DNA of 64,000 bases, taken from assembly GCA_001936135.1 (NCBI GenBank), contig CP012811.1:558001-622000 (forward strand), written 5' to 3'. A model generated the notes under the pieces. It had not been told where the DNA came from and ran no database searches. It worked only from the letters and a program-made list of their open reading frames with translations. This stretch comes from Saccharomycopsis fibuligera x Saccharomycopsis cf. fibuligera. Taxonomy: Eukaryota > Ascomycota > Saccharomycetes > Ascoideales > Saccharomycopsidaceae. This document shows positions 1 to 9,851 of the stretch, one piece after another; position 1 is the first letter of the stretch, and every line of letters starts with the position of its first letter. Made by a program: the position numbers and the translations under genes.

Positions 1-2772
1 AATTCTGCTTTTGAGATTCTTGGTGCTGACTTTGTAATTGTCAATTATTATGAAGTTCTTTTGATGATTGATCGGATCTATTCAAACATTGCTAATTGTA
101 ACAAACTTCACATCATACAACTCCTTGTGCTTTTGGCAATGGGGGAAATTACCATATCAACAAAGCAGTCAATCCTCAAGGCCCAGTTTCCAGGATTTAC
201 ATATTTTCAAACAGCAGTCGAATTGTTTGAAGATACGTTTGAGGAATGCTCTATTACCTACATTGAAACAACTGTCTTATTAGGTATATATTCTTTAGCG
301 TTAAATCGTAAAGATTCTGCATACATCTACACGGGTTTGGCTATCAGACTTGCTTACACTATGGGATTACATCGCAAAGTGCCGCCTTCATTTAATGGCT
401 TGAGCAAAATAGAGTTGGAAAGAAGAAGAAGGCTATGGTGGAGTTGCTATATATGGGATAGGCTAGTAACTACTCGATTAGGGCATCCAATAATGATTAA
501 TGACGATTCTATGGATGTTGAGTTGCCTTCCAATGAGCAATTTACTACCAACGAAGAATTGAAACGCTTCCCTAAACGACCAACTTACTTTATTGAACAG
601 ATCAAGTTAGCGAAAATTTCCGGAATTATAATGAATAAAATTTACAGTATTAAAAATAGTGGTAAATTTAAAGACAGTTTTATTGTTAGCGTGCATTCAA
701 TTCTCAACATTTTGAGGAACTGGTATGCCGATTTGAACGATAGCAAAACTGCTTTAAATGAGCTTAATAATCAACCAAGCAATAACAATAGCAATAGTAA
801 CAGCAGGATTAACTTGTCCGGTTCCGATGGCTCAGCAAACATTTCAAGCGCTTTCTCTAATGACTCACTACGACTCAACTACATAAACATGGACGAAGGA
901 TTAAAAAGACAAACTTACTCACTACACATGAACTACAATTACTGTATCATACTCACTACACGGCCATTATTGCTTTACGTGTTCAAAGAAATAGTTCATC
1001 ATGTTGAAACTGAGCATTCACCAACCACATTGGGAATTTTGAAGTCTTGTATAAATGCAGCCTTTATCAATTTGAAAATCATTAATATGTTGTATTTGCA
1101 AAACATTTTTACTTCATTCACTCTTATGGACAACAATATTGTTTTTGGGTCAATTTTGATCATGTTGTTAACAAATTTTATTAAAAATTATAGTCGACAA
1201 GGGTATCTTTTGTTTGTCAAGACATTTGGTAAGAACCAACAATATCCTAACAATATCAGTGCTGATAAGATAAGTGAAAAAAATGATACTAGCTCCAGCT
1301 CCACCCACCACAGTAACACTTCTATTAATAATGGCACAACACATACATCGCTCACCCAAAAAGACATCACTTCCAAGATTAAATTTGGCATTTCTATTTT
1401 GAAAAAAGGAACCCAAGCGGGTTCAGTTACTGCTAAAGTATACTTTCTCCAACTCAGCAACCTAATGGCATTGTTAGATAAATTGAATTATATTAGCAGC
1501 GCTGCATACTACCAACATTACGTTGTTGCGGTACCATTACCACCGCCATCACCAGAGACAGAATTGGCCAATTTCCAAGATTTGAAAAGCAGGTTGAAAT
1601 TCATTTCAAGGGATGTGATCACTGACGCTGGTTTGTTCAATCAAATTAATCTGGTAGAACATGATGAGAGTTCTGTGGCTAATAGTAGTGTTACCGGTAA
1701 CGAATCCAATCGTTTAGATGATGATAATCATGCGCACAGTGATAACGTAAGATATAATATCAATGAGGGTGAGAAAAATAATGCTCGAGGTAATCCTATA
1801 TCTACCAGTACTGGTGTTGGTAGCGAGAATGACAACAAAGGACCTGAAAATTACGGTAATGAAAAGCAAGCCCACCAGCATCATCTTCAGAGTCAAATAA
1901 ACAGTTCTGCACTCTCTATTCACGATAACAATAGTGCAAATGGAACTGTTGATGAAGTCAATGATCTCAATGATCACCGCAGCCAACATAGCCATAAAGA
2001 CAAAAATTTTAGTAACAGCCATGCATTTGGTGTTACCAGCTGTGGTGGCAACAGTCAAGGATCTACTCCTTCAGTATCATATTTTGATCAAGAAATGTTC
2101 ACCAATGATGAATTCAATTTACTAAATGATGAACTCTTGACTAACTTTTTAGATTCTGGAGGTTGGCAGGGAGCTTTTAGTCCGACTGCCACGAATGCAG
2201 CTATTGGAAAAAATGAAGTGATAAAAAAGTCAGATACACCAGAATCATCATTGCTTAATAATTTCAAGAGTAATAACATTGATAATAATAACGACGAGGA
2301 TAGCAAAGACATTATCAAAGATAGGCATATTGACGCTAATGGTAACTTATCTGACAGTAGCTTTAGTGGCGTGCTTGACCGAAAAATTGACTTTTTGCGA
2401 GGTAAATGTGTAATTAATGGCCGATCTCTTTTGAATGACCCATATGCACATAGCATTATAAACGTCAATAACAGCAATAACAGCGGTAACAGCGATAAAA
2501 ACAATTTTAATCAGACAAAAAATGATGCTCTTGAATTTCCACTTAAACATCATAATGTTAAAGGTGCCCATAATATGGCTAACAGTGGCGTTGGTACTAA
2601 AGCTGGCATGTCAACTACCAATGATGATAACATTAATAGAAACAACATTGCTAAACTTAATGGAGATGATATTAACTTTTTTAGTGACATAATGAGTATT
2701 TTTACTATCCCGAAAATACCTGAGCATACTGTTAACCTGAATAAACATGATGACGATGGTGATAATGAATGA
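1..2772 (+). CDS. Fungal-specific Zn-cluster-type transcription factor, C-terminal part (5' end outside window)
   Basis: The frame is open from base 1, so the N-terminus, where a Zn2Cys6 DNA-binding domain would be expected, lies outside the window. What is visible is the 'fungal_trans' regulatory domain: an early stretch reading LAIRLAYTMGLHR, followed by ERRRRLWWSCYIWDR and LGHPIMINDDSMDVELP, which are hallmark motifs of this domain. After about residue 500 the protein is long, low-complexity and rich in Asn, Ser, Asp and His, as in many yeast activators, and probably holds activation segments. Family membership is firm. Which regulator it is (for example a Tea1/Asg1-like protein) cannot be decided without the DNA-binding domain. 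The stop is at 2770-2772. Confidence 0.85.
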   Translation, partial: NSAFEILGADFVIVNYYEVLLMIDRIYSNIANCNKLHIIQLLVLLAMGEITISTKQSILKAQFPGFTYFQTAVELFEDTFEECSITYIETTVLLGIYSLALNRKDSAYIYTGLAIRLAYTMGLHRKVPPSFNGLSKIELERRRRLWWSCYIWDRLVTTRLGHPIMINDDSMDVELPSNEQFTTNEELKRFPKRPTYFIEQIKLAKISGIIMNKIYSIKNSGKFKDSFIVSVHSILNILRNWYADLNDSKTALNELNNQPSNNNSNSNSRINLSGSDGSANISSAFSNDSLRLNYINMDEGLKRQTYSLHMNYNYCIILTTRPLLLYVFKEIVHHVETEHSPTTLGILKSCINAAFINLKIINMLYLQNIFTSFTLMDNNIVFGSILIMLLTNFIKNYSRQGYLLFVKTFGKNQQYPNNISADKISEKNDTSSSSTHHSNTSINNGTTHTSLTQKDITSKIKFGISILKKGTQAGSVTAKVYFLQLSNLMALLDKLNYISSAAYYQHYVVAVPLPPPSPETELANFQDLKSRLKFISRDVITDAGLFNQINLVEHDESSVANSSVTGNESNRLDDDNHAHSDNVRYNINEGEKNNARGNPISTSTGVGSENDNKGPENYGNEKQAHQHHLQSQINSSALSIHDNNSANGTVDEVNDLNDHRSQHSHKDKNFSNSHAFGVTSCGGNSQGSTPSVSYFDQEMFTNDEFNLLNDELLTNFLDSGGWQGAFSPTATNAAIGKNEVIKKSDTPESSLLNNFKSNNIDNNNDEDSKDIIKDRHIDANGNLSDSSFSGVLDRKIDFLRGKCVINGRSLLNDPYAHSIINVNNSNNSGNSDKNNFNQTKNDALEFPLKHHNVKGAHNMANSGVGTKAGMSTTNDDNINRNNIAKLNGDDINFFSDIMSIFTIPKIPEHTVNLNKHDDDGDNE

Positions 2773-3960
2773 GAAAGGATTAAAATCATAACTGCAAGAC
2801 CCAGATTTGAATTTGAAGTGAAGGAGCGTTACTTGAAGTTTTAAGCTAATTTTCTGAGTAATGGCCCCAGCACTCAGGTTTTAGGTAAGCCATGAAAGAG
2901 AAGGAGTTGTCAAGGAAAAACTTCATGGGAGATGATGAAGGTGGTGAAACCCAAGACGATTATAGCAATGATAACGACCATAATGATAATGATGAAAACA
3001 ATAACGATAATGATGATGACCTAACTATATTATGAGAAACCTTTAATGACACTTTAACGAACACAATTAGAAACCCAAAATTTTAGAAATAATAAAGAAT
3101 ATTACCAAAAGCTTAATAAAGGAGCACCAGATCAAAGGCCTTGTACAAATTTAAAACCGAAAAATTTTTGATAGCGAATTAGAGCTAATACTCAAAGACC
3201 AAAACCAAATCAAAAGCAAGAGGAATGATTGATGAATATTTAAAAAAATTTTTTTTTTTTTTGTAAATATTTTACTGGCTTCTTTTAATACTTAGCACAT
3301 ATTATTATCAATAAGATAAATCAAATAATCCAGAACTATGTAGATTTCTATGTTATTTTTCTATATTGTCTTTAGCATTAACTATAAGCTGTAATGTTAA
3401 TCTTCCCTTTGCCAGGGCGCCCTCTCCCAGGGGAAAAAAAAAAAAATAAATAAGAAAATACATCTCATACATCCAATCAAAGCCAAGGATGCCACAGTTT
3501 TCGTTTTCCTATAATACTATCGTTTTGTTCAGTTTGGTTTCGTGACCCATGATATCAAAAATATAACGCACACTCTTCATACTTTCCGTACTAAGTGAAT
3601 AATATATGGTGCTCAGAAGCCAAAAATGGGTGAAGAAGATCCGATATGCGCCAGTCTGTCGGGTCGATAGACTGGTGTACGAAAGGTAAAGAAGCTAATG
3701 TTCAACTACAGCGGCATGTTTTATCGCATACTATGGTGAAATAAGTCTAGTATAGAATTTTTTGGATCCAGGAAATAGTATTTACAAGTTATAAAGAGTT
3801 TTGTGATTCATGAAAATCTGCTGAATTTATATAAGAGTCTTCTTTATAATCTTCATAATGCTGTTTAAAAATTAATTTCTGACACCTTTTGTCTCTTGAT
3901 ACTTCACTGCATTTTTCTGCATTTTTTTTTTTTTTCTTTTTTTTATATCGCCAATAACTA
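2773..3960. other. Intergenic stretch between convergent genes
   Basis: About 1.2 kb between the transcription factor and the converging hydrolase gene. It holds one short frame, 2892-3035 (plus, 47 codons), that is almost entirely Asp/Asn in its second half. Its composition resembles the tail of the preceding gene, but nothing else supports it as a gene. There are homopolymer T runs near 3250 and 3920. I see no RNA gene or mobile element here. Confidence 0.5.
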
Positions 3961-5361
3961 TTAAAGTTTACTTTTCAAGCTGATTTTCTTCTCATTATTA
4001 TCTATTTTTTTATCTTCATATTCAAACGGCACATAATCTACTTCAAGAAATGCCCTTTCTTCAAAATCATTAAACCACCGCCTGAACACTTCCGCCCGTT
4101 CCTCTATTGTCAAATATAAATTATTCTTATCACCACTTTGTCCCTCGTTCAGCTTTGCTAATACTTTTGATCTGTTATTCAAATGTCTCACATACTCATC
4201 TACACAATGATCCGGCATTTCTCCAATAACCAAATGTGTACCGCCTTTTATTTCTCGTAGCTCAACGTTTGTCAATAATTTACGATAGTGTAAATCGTAA
4301 AACTTTTTATTGAAAATTGTTCCTCTGTTTGTACCGTGAATTAAAGTGATTGGAACACTACTATTTTGCGGTTTACCCAATTGAGGAGATATTAATGGGG
4401 CAATTTGATGGAATTGAACGTTTGCCTTGTCACCAGCTGCGTAAATTGCTAATTGCTGTTCTCTTGTAGTTTTACAGTAAACGGCCTTCTTGTCATCATT
4501 ATCACTATCATTAATATTTCTTGTAGGAGAGGCATTCACTGGATCCACATAACTTACTTCATTGTCAACAAGCGGCCCAATTACTCCTGGATGAAATTTA
4601 CGGAAATGCAATACTTTTGTAAAATACTCTACCATTTCTTCTTTTGAACTGAATTTATTTTTTAATGGTTTACTAAGACGCATTTGATACCTTTTAGCAT
4701 GTTCTATACTCGCATGACCGGTGATCTTACCATGTGAATAGTAATCTGAATTGGCTTTGTCGGCATATTGGAAAATAACTGGATCAACAGCAACTATAGA
4801 CTCGAAGACTGATGGATTGAGAAAATTAGCAAAAAGTACGGAAACTGCCCCGAAACTGTGCCCAATGCCAATGAGCTTCGCATTGGTTAAAGTTTCTGAG
4901 GTTTTTTCGGTGGCTTTTAAGGATGATGAGAATTGGTATCCTTTAAAATGCAAATCTTCATGACTTATAATCTCTAATAAATCTCTAGCATTATCAACCC
5001 ATTGAAAAACCGTACCAAGTTTCCCCTTGTTAAGCATTGCTGAATCACCATGATTCGCGGCATCATGAGATATTACAACATTAAGTTTCCAATTGATCTT
5101 GGAAGCGTGAACTTGTTGATAGGCAAAGAGTTTATGTATATGATAATCGTGAACAGCTTTATTCATGCCATTTCCATGAGCGAATATCAAGTTCAACAAT
5201 ACACGGCCATCATTATGATGAGCTGCAAGGTATGAATCCGGTGACTGGAACCTGTTGTAAACTATCTGGAGGCGATCACTGGGGAGGATGGTGGAATAGC
5301 GGCTGCTGCGTGGATGAGCGCCATTGATAGTGTGGGTGGTCTTGGTATATAGTTGGTGCAT
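3961..5361 (-). CDS. LPX1: Peroxisomal alpha/beta hydrolase, Lpx1-like lipase
   Basis: A 466-residue alpha/beta-hydrolase-fold protein. Visible motifs are an oxyanion-type HGNG (residues 62-65), the nucleophile elbow GHSFG with Ser169, and a C-terminal GGTHLVIGEMPDH segment that probably carries the catalytic His. The last three residues are SKL, a canonical PTS1 signal for import into the peroxisome matrix. Saccharomyces Lpx1, a peroxisomal triacylglycerol lipase, has the same overall design but ends in a variant PTS1. Inference: the enzyme releases fatty acids or hydrolyses a lipid ester inside peroxisomes, feeding beta-oxidation. There is no signal peptide or membrane segment. The start chosen is the first ATG of the frame; 5' UTR sequence follows upstream. 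The substrate is not determinable from sequence alone. Confidence 0.75.
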   Translation of the reverse strand: MHQLYTKTTHTINGAHPRSSRYSTILPSDRLQIVYNRFQSPDSYLAAHHNDGRVLLNLIFAHGNGMNKAVHDYHIHKLFAYQQVHASKINWKLNVVISHDAANHGDSAMLNKGKLGTVFQWVDNARDLLEIISHEDLHFKGYQFSSSLKATEKTSETLTNAKLIGIGHSFGAVSVLFANFLNPSVFESIVAVDPVIFQYADKANSDYYSHGKITGHASIEHAKRYQMRLSKPLKNKFSSKEEMVEYFTKVLHFRKFHPGVIGPLVDNEVSYVDPVNASPTRNINDSDNDDKKAVYCKTTREQQLAIYAAGDKANVQFHQIAPLISPQLGKPQNSSVPITLIHGTNRGTIFNKKFYDLHYRKLLTNVELREIKGGTHLVIGEMPDHCVDEYVRHLNNRSKVLAKLNEGQSGDKNNLYLTIEERAEVFRRWFNDFEERAFLEVDYVPFEYEDKKIDNNEKKISLKSKL

Positions 5362-6109
5362 TTTGTTTGATTAAGATGTAAGTGAAGACGATTAAAGTGA
5401 ACCGGGACAACTTTTAGTTGAAAAAGGTCGATATAAGTCAGCAAAATTGTCTTTTATATATTAGTGCGGAGATACCGATCTTATATCTCGACGGCTTCGC
5501 ATCGAGTATCACTTAAATGCTTAGAGAAACACAATATCGATAACGAAAGTCGAAGCGTCCCGGGTAAGCGAGTTCGGAATCGTCGTCAAGGTTGCCAACC
5601 TAAACTAAAAGGGCCACTTATTGGTAAAAGTCAACATCATTTAGCATTAGGGTAAAAGTAATTAATTATTGATGAAAGCATCTTTTAAAATTCAGTAATG
5701 CTTATCTTGAAAGGCTTGAGAAACTAAGGAATGTAATGTGTGTTTTTGCACTTTTACTTGATCTAAACCAAAATCGAATCGGAAAGCCTTTAATGAGCGG
5801 CATTGTATGTTGATAGTGAAGGCAACCAGCGCTATTGTGCCCTGGATCATCGTAAATAAAGGCTTTTGCGCCTTCGCTTACCATGCCATTATCAAAGCCT
5901 TCAAAACTGATCAGGTTACCAAAACTTGTTGGGACAGATGAAGAAGCGATGCTGGAATTAATGCAGCAGAACGTGCTATTCTGCATCAAAAAGTAAACAA
6001 GAAATTCAAAACAAAAACAAAAAATCAATCCGAAATAACAAGATCAAGATCAGAGTTATAACCAAGATCGAGAGATTAAGCAGATACTATAGCAAATACG
6101 CAGCCAAGA
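5362..6109. other. Divergent intergenic region (Lpx1-like gene / DUF1766 gene)
   Basis: This 748-bp stretch separates two divergently transcribed genes and must hold both promoters. Several short frames occur on both strands (for example 5702-6028 minus), but none has recognisable protein character. I see no RNA gene or repeat. Confidence 0.5.
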
Positions 6110-7102
6110 ATGACACAGTGCTCGGGTACCACTAAACAAAATCAAAGATGCAAGATTAACGTTGCGCAGGGCCGCTACTGTCATTACCACAAGAATCAAG
6201 AATCTAAACTTAGCAGCTTCTTGAATGGTTCCAGCAAACCGTCGCAGCACTTTACAACTGTCACAACCACTGCTACTACTACCTCTTCTACTGCCTGGGC
6301 AAGTTCAAGTTCAAGTTCAAGCTCTACAAACAAAATAAAGCCCAGTGTGCCCACTTACAAAATACAGTTATCAGCCAGTCCTGAGAACCCAACTCACAAG
6401 CACAATCACAAGTATCAACCAGTCGATAATGGCAGTATATACATTTACACATTATCTCACCTTCTTACCAAGAAGCCTCAGCTGAAAGATTGGCTTAAGA
6501 TTCAAGTGCCAGATCATAAAAAAAACGTGAATTGGGAGCCATTTAACCCTAAAAATTTTCTCCTTATTAAAGTAGGTCTTACTACACAGCACGTTTCCAA
6601 GCGGATCAACCAATGGCTCAAGCAATGCAACCATGAAATCACTCTCATTGAACCTTTCATTCTTCATGACAATACTCCATCCACTCTAAGTGGCCTTTTC
6701 AAGAGTCTTTCTTTAAACGAACCATATTCATCATCACCATCATCTCTCACATTGCCCTCGTCAAACAGTCATGGTAAGCACCGACTCCTGATCGGTGTCA
6801 AAAATATGCTTCTCAATATGAATACCAAAAACAAGATTCGAGATTGTAAGCTCAAAACTTTTAACGTTAGAGATAATGGGTTTTATTGTCCTTGTCATTT
6901 AGCACTGATTGAAAAACGAATCCATGCAATACTAAGACTGCAATTTGGTAAAGTGGAACTTCAATGCGAGAATTGTACTTTGGCAAGTAAACAAAATACA
7001 GTACATCGAGAATGGTTTTTGATTCCTAGAGATCGATTAATTGATGTGTTTTACTTAATTGATGATATATGCTACAAGTATTCCAGGAATGAAAAGCATT
7101 AA
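6110..7102 (+). CDS. GIY-YIG-type DUF1766/T5orf172 domain protein
   Basis: 330 residues. The N-terminus has a small Cys/His-rich motif (Cys4, Cys14, then YCHYH) of the kind that precedes DUF1766 in fungal proteins and may bind zinc. A Ser/Thr-rich linker follows. From about residue 105 there is a GIY-YIG-like core: the strand IYIYTL, then a LLIKVGLTT segment with a downstream Arg (KRINQW). The last third has a YCPCH motif and CENC, compatible with a second metal site. Members of this family occur in many fungi (the fission yeast Mug113 relatives) and their biochemical role is not established. Whether this protein is an active nuclease is unknown. It starts at the first ATG and diverges from the Lpx1-like gene. 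Confidence 0.7.
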   Translation: MTQCSGTTKQNQRCKINVAQGRYCHYHKNQESKLSSFLNGSSKPSQHFTTVTTTATTTSSTAWASSSSSSSSTNKIKPSVPTYKIQLSASPENPTHKHNHKYQPVDNGSIYIYTLSHLLTKKPQLKDWLKIQVPDHKKNVNWEPFNPKNFLLIKVGLTTQHVSKRINQWLKQCNHEITLIEPFILHDNTPSTLSGLFKSLSLNEPYSSSPSSLTLPSSNSHGKHRLLIGVKNMLLNMNTKNKIRDCKLKTFNVRDNGFYCPCHLALIEKRIHAILRLQFGKVELQCENCTLASKQNTVHREWFLIPRDRLIDVFYLIDDICYKYSRNEKH

Positions 7103-7561
7103 TTCATTTAATCATTTTGTGCACTAACTGGCCTCCCGGGGTATTGCACTGTTCTGAGTTTCTCAATAATGAGCCGATTCAATGTTTAAAGCCTCCGTAG
7201 CTGAGCCTGCCTATTTGTGAAGATATTGGCATTTTTGCGGGACATCTTGTATAGTAAGTAAGCTTTTCATATAAAAATCAGCAGCTTTGAAGCAACCGCT
7301 GCCAAAAATAGTAGCTTAAACTCAACAACTTTTTTTTTGGTTTTGCTTTCAACCACAGAAAGCTAAATGTATTTACATATGGTGCTTAGTTGAGCTAATA
7401 TCATAAGTTTGCAGATGGAATATCATCAATTCATGGAGACCTTTAAGTTGGTGCAAGCCTTCTTGATACCTCTCGAGAAAAAGTAAGGATGTTGCCGGCT
7501 ACATACATTTGTAGGATATACGGGTAACCTCTGAATGTCATATGACCAAAAAAAGAAATGA
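7103..7561. other. Intergenic stretch before tRNA-Ser(CAG)
   Basis: A 459-bp region downstream of the DUF1766 gene and downstream of the minus-strand tRNA. It holds short T runs, which on the minus strand could include the Pol III stop. I see nothing else that I can name. Confidence 0.4.
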
Positions 7562-7657
7562 CGATACAGACAGGATTCGAACCTGCGAAGCAAATGCCAG
7601 CGCCTAACAGACATGGAAGTTCTGTGGGCGGCGCCTTAACCACTCGGCCACTGTATC
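7562..7657 (-). tRNA. tRNA-Ser, anticodon CAG, with about 15-nt intron (CUG-decoding serine tRNA)
   Basis: Read on the minus strand, the acceptor GATACAG pairs with CTGTATC, followed by discriminator G, which is typical of yeast serine tRNAs. The D arm is the serine/leucine type GGCCGAGTGGTTAAGGC. The T loop is TTCGAAT, and a short variable arm (GCA/TGC) makes it class II. The anticodon stem is CCGCC with GGCGC (four of five pairs). The 22-nt loop is too long for a mature loop. If a 15-nt intron sits after position 37, the loop reads C-A-CAG-A-A with anticodon CAG. The candidate intron contains TCTGT, which pairs with the ACAGA spanning the anticodon, as in known pre-tRNAs. Position 33 would be A instead of the nearly universal U; Candida albicans tRNA-Ser(CAG) also lacks U33 (it has G33). 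Mature length is 81 nt. Confidence 0.75.
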
Positions 7658-7789
7658 TGTTGAGCCATGTTACCACAGCTTGAAAATCAATTTTTGGCCT
7701 GCAATATATGGAAAAGGCGCCTACTAAGGGGGTGCCCCAAAATGAGTAGAGCACCCCCAACCTCCCCAAACAACACTTCCTTCAATCAG

Positions 7790-8491
7790 TCAACTAAAAC
7801 ATCTCTTTTCAAACCTCCACACGGAAAGATACTCCCATCCTGCTTTTCTTTCAAAAACCTTCATTATGTTCCAATTGTTATCAACATTAAATTTCTCCAC
7901 TACCTTGTCTGGTTTATTTCTAGCACAAAACAAGATAAGCGCTACACCATTTTGAGAAAGTGTCTTATACAAATTATCCAAGACTTTGTTGGTGATAACC
8001 ATACCGTCTTCACCTCCACAAAGCGCTAAATCCACTAACAAGTCAGCGCTTTCATCAATCTTTGAAACATCATCCGGAAGTTTTGGAACTTCTTCGCTCG
8101 GTACATATGGCGGATTAAAAATTAGTAAATCAATAGCATTATCGATCACTGGGGTAGTTAAGTTACACTGAATGGAGTCAATGATCACCGGTTCTTGCTT
8201 GCTTGTTCTATTAAGGGAGTTAGTTCGCAATGAAGTTTGACAAGCATAGTTATTAAGATCAGTGGTCAAGTAAATACCATTATTTCCGACTATATTTCTT
8301 TGCAAAAAAGTAGTAATTATGCCACTTCCAGTGCCTATTTCAAGACATAGTGGCGCTTGAATGCCATGATGAGCAAAATGATCAATAAGTTGCTGTCGTT
8401 GCTCTTCTAATGTATCAAGGAGCACATAGGTATCCTCGGCGGGCTCATATAGTTTGGAAAAGTCAGCGTCGTACTCCGGAGTAGGAAACAT
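7790..8491 (-). CDS. MTQ2: eRF1 methyltransferase catalytic subunit Mtq2
   Basis: 233 residues, a class I S-adenosylmethionine methyltransferase. The SAM-binding motif LEIGTGSGI lies at residues 50-58, and the glutamine-methyltransferase signature NPPYVPS begins at Asn126. The N-terminal YEPAEDTYVLLD is typical of the HemK/Mtq2 family. By homology it methylates the Gln of the GGQ motif of translation termination factor eRF1 (Sup45) together with the activator Trm112 in the cytoplasm. The length matches the yeast orthologue (about 220 residues). It is divergent to RUB1 with a 415-bp shared upstream region, and lies 132 bp from tRNA-Ser(CAG). The first ATG is used. Identification is firm. Confidence 0.92.
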   Translation of the reverse strand: MFPTPEYDADFSKLYEPAEDTYVLLDTLEEQRQQLIDHFAHHGIQAPLCLEIGTGSGIITTFLQRNIVGNNGIYLTTDLNNYACQTSLRTNSLNRTSKQEPVIIDSIQCNLTTPVIDNAIDLLIFNPPYVPSEEVPKLPDDVSKIDESADLLVDLALCGGEDGMVITNKVLDNLYKTLSQNGVALILFCARNKPDKVVEKFNVDNNWNIMKVFERKAGWEYLSVWRFEKRCFS

Positions 8492-8906
8492 AGATGCTCA
8501 GAAAGTACAGTAAAAAAGAGCAAATGATAGTCACAAATACGCCGTTTGAATTTGTGTACAAAAAAAAAGAACAAGAAGTCAAAGTTGTGAATCTAGATGA
8601 CACAAAAGCGAGAATCACAACACGCCAAGCGCTGGGATAGTTTTGTGATGAGTGAAACGAAATCACAAAAAAATCTTCGCAGATAAAAGATCCTTTGTTT
8701 TGGGTCCCTCGAATATGCTGGATTTCACGTGACTGTACTACCGACGTTCTTCGCCATAGTTTTATTGCAAGACCCAATCAGAGGTGAATGTGCAGGGAAG
8801 GAGACCTCGGGATTGACAGAGTAACAGCAAGAAAGCAGATAGACGAATAGCATAACTATTGTAAAATAAGCAATAACATATATCAAAAACGAATTTTAAA
8901 GTATCA
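8492..8906. promoter_or_regulatory. Shared divergent promoter region MTQ2 / RUB1
   Basis: A 415-bp region between two divergent start codons. It includes a CACGTGA-type sequence (TTTCACGTGACTG near 8723-8735), a CACGTG core that basic helix-loop-helix factors such as Cbf1 bind in yeasts. Assignment of a factor is inference. Confidence 0.4.
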
Positions 8907-9327
8907 ATGGCTATTGGAATCACTGTTAAAGTATGACTTTTTCTTTTATGTCGAAGACCAGTTCAGTCATGATTCGATTGAGTGCGACTGGTTGATCATA
9001 TCAAAGGTTACAAATCAACTTAAGCTCGTGCTTGCCATCATGATTGCAAAAATGCTTACAAACTTTACTTATTCTTTTACAAACCGCGACTAACCAAACA
9101 AAAAACAGACCCTTACGGGAAAAGAAGTTCCTCTTGAAGTGGAACCAAACGACACTATTGAAAGAGTCAAGGAATACATGGAAGAAAAAGAAGGTATTCC
9201 ACCATCTCAACAGCGTTTGATTCACAATGGTAGACAATTGAATGATGACCAAACGGTAGCTGATTCTGAGATACTGGAGGGCACTTTATTGCATTTGGTA
9301 TTGACATTACGTGGTGGTTCTGCTTAG
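8907..9327 (+). CDS. RUB1: Ubiquitin-like modifier Rub1 (NEDD8), spliced
   Basis: Two exons: 8907-8930 (MAIGITVK) and 9109-9327, joined across a 178-nt intron with donor GTATGA, branch point GACTAAC near 9089-9094 and acceptor CAG ending at 9108. The spliced product is 80 residues: a ubiquitin fold with [27 protein letters not shown] and [10 protein letters not shown], ending in a two-residue tail SA that must be removed by a processing protease to expose Gly-Gly. [11 protein letters not shown] matches yeast Rub1 more closely than ubiquitin. It is conjugated to cullins through the Ula1-Uba3 E1 and Ubc12. One CTG codon (9274-9276, residue 64) would be Ser under the alternative code; it falls at the position of ubiquitin Gln62. 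DCN1 and ULA1 lie in the same window. Confidence 0.92.
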
Positions 9328-9851
9328 GGTCTGTATTTTGAGTTCATATTTGGTAGAATAAATGCGTTGACTTGTTTAATTTAGTTGTCTTATTATTACT
9401 GACTGCATCGTTTCTCTTTGAATTGTAGTTCACGTTGCTGTGTAATTGCGCTAAATTTTTCAAAGCAAGTCTCAAATCATTGCTTTTCATAATGTAAATT
9501 GGTTTCAATTTTTATGTTCTATAACGTTGTAAAATGTTTGCGAATGGTATAGGATCGCATTACAATGAATTTCAAGGCAATACGTAGCATAAAGCACTTC
9601 ATCTACTTGTCAGCACTTTTCGATGTAGCATTTTACCATTAAAAAAAAAAATAAAAAATTGCGCCTTTTTACACTCTAAAAGATAAAAAACAATAAAAAA
9701 GAAAAAGAAAAAAAAAAAGCAAGATGAACTTGTATGCTGAAAATATATTCATTAATTAAGGTTGAATGAAGTATATAACATACAATAAATCAAAATAATA
9801 CAGTCCAACTCCCATTTTCATCAATAAAGTAGAAACGCTCGCCACAACTTC
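9328..9851. other. Convergent intergenic region RUB1 / CFT2
   Basis: A 524-bp region between two gene 3' ends. It is AT-rich with A runs around 9640-9720 and presumably holds the polyadenylation sites of both genes. Nothing else is seen. Confidence 0.5.

Noticed and set aside
2892-3035. 47-codon Asp/Asn-rich frame as a small gene
   Set aside because: Low-complexity repeat of GAT/AAT codons after a gene with the same bias; no start context or homology evidence.
5702-6028. 108-codon minus-strand frame
   Set aside because: No family resemblance, biased composition, and it lies across the probable promoter of the DUF1766 gene.
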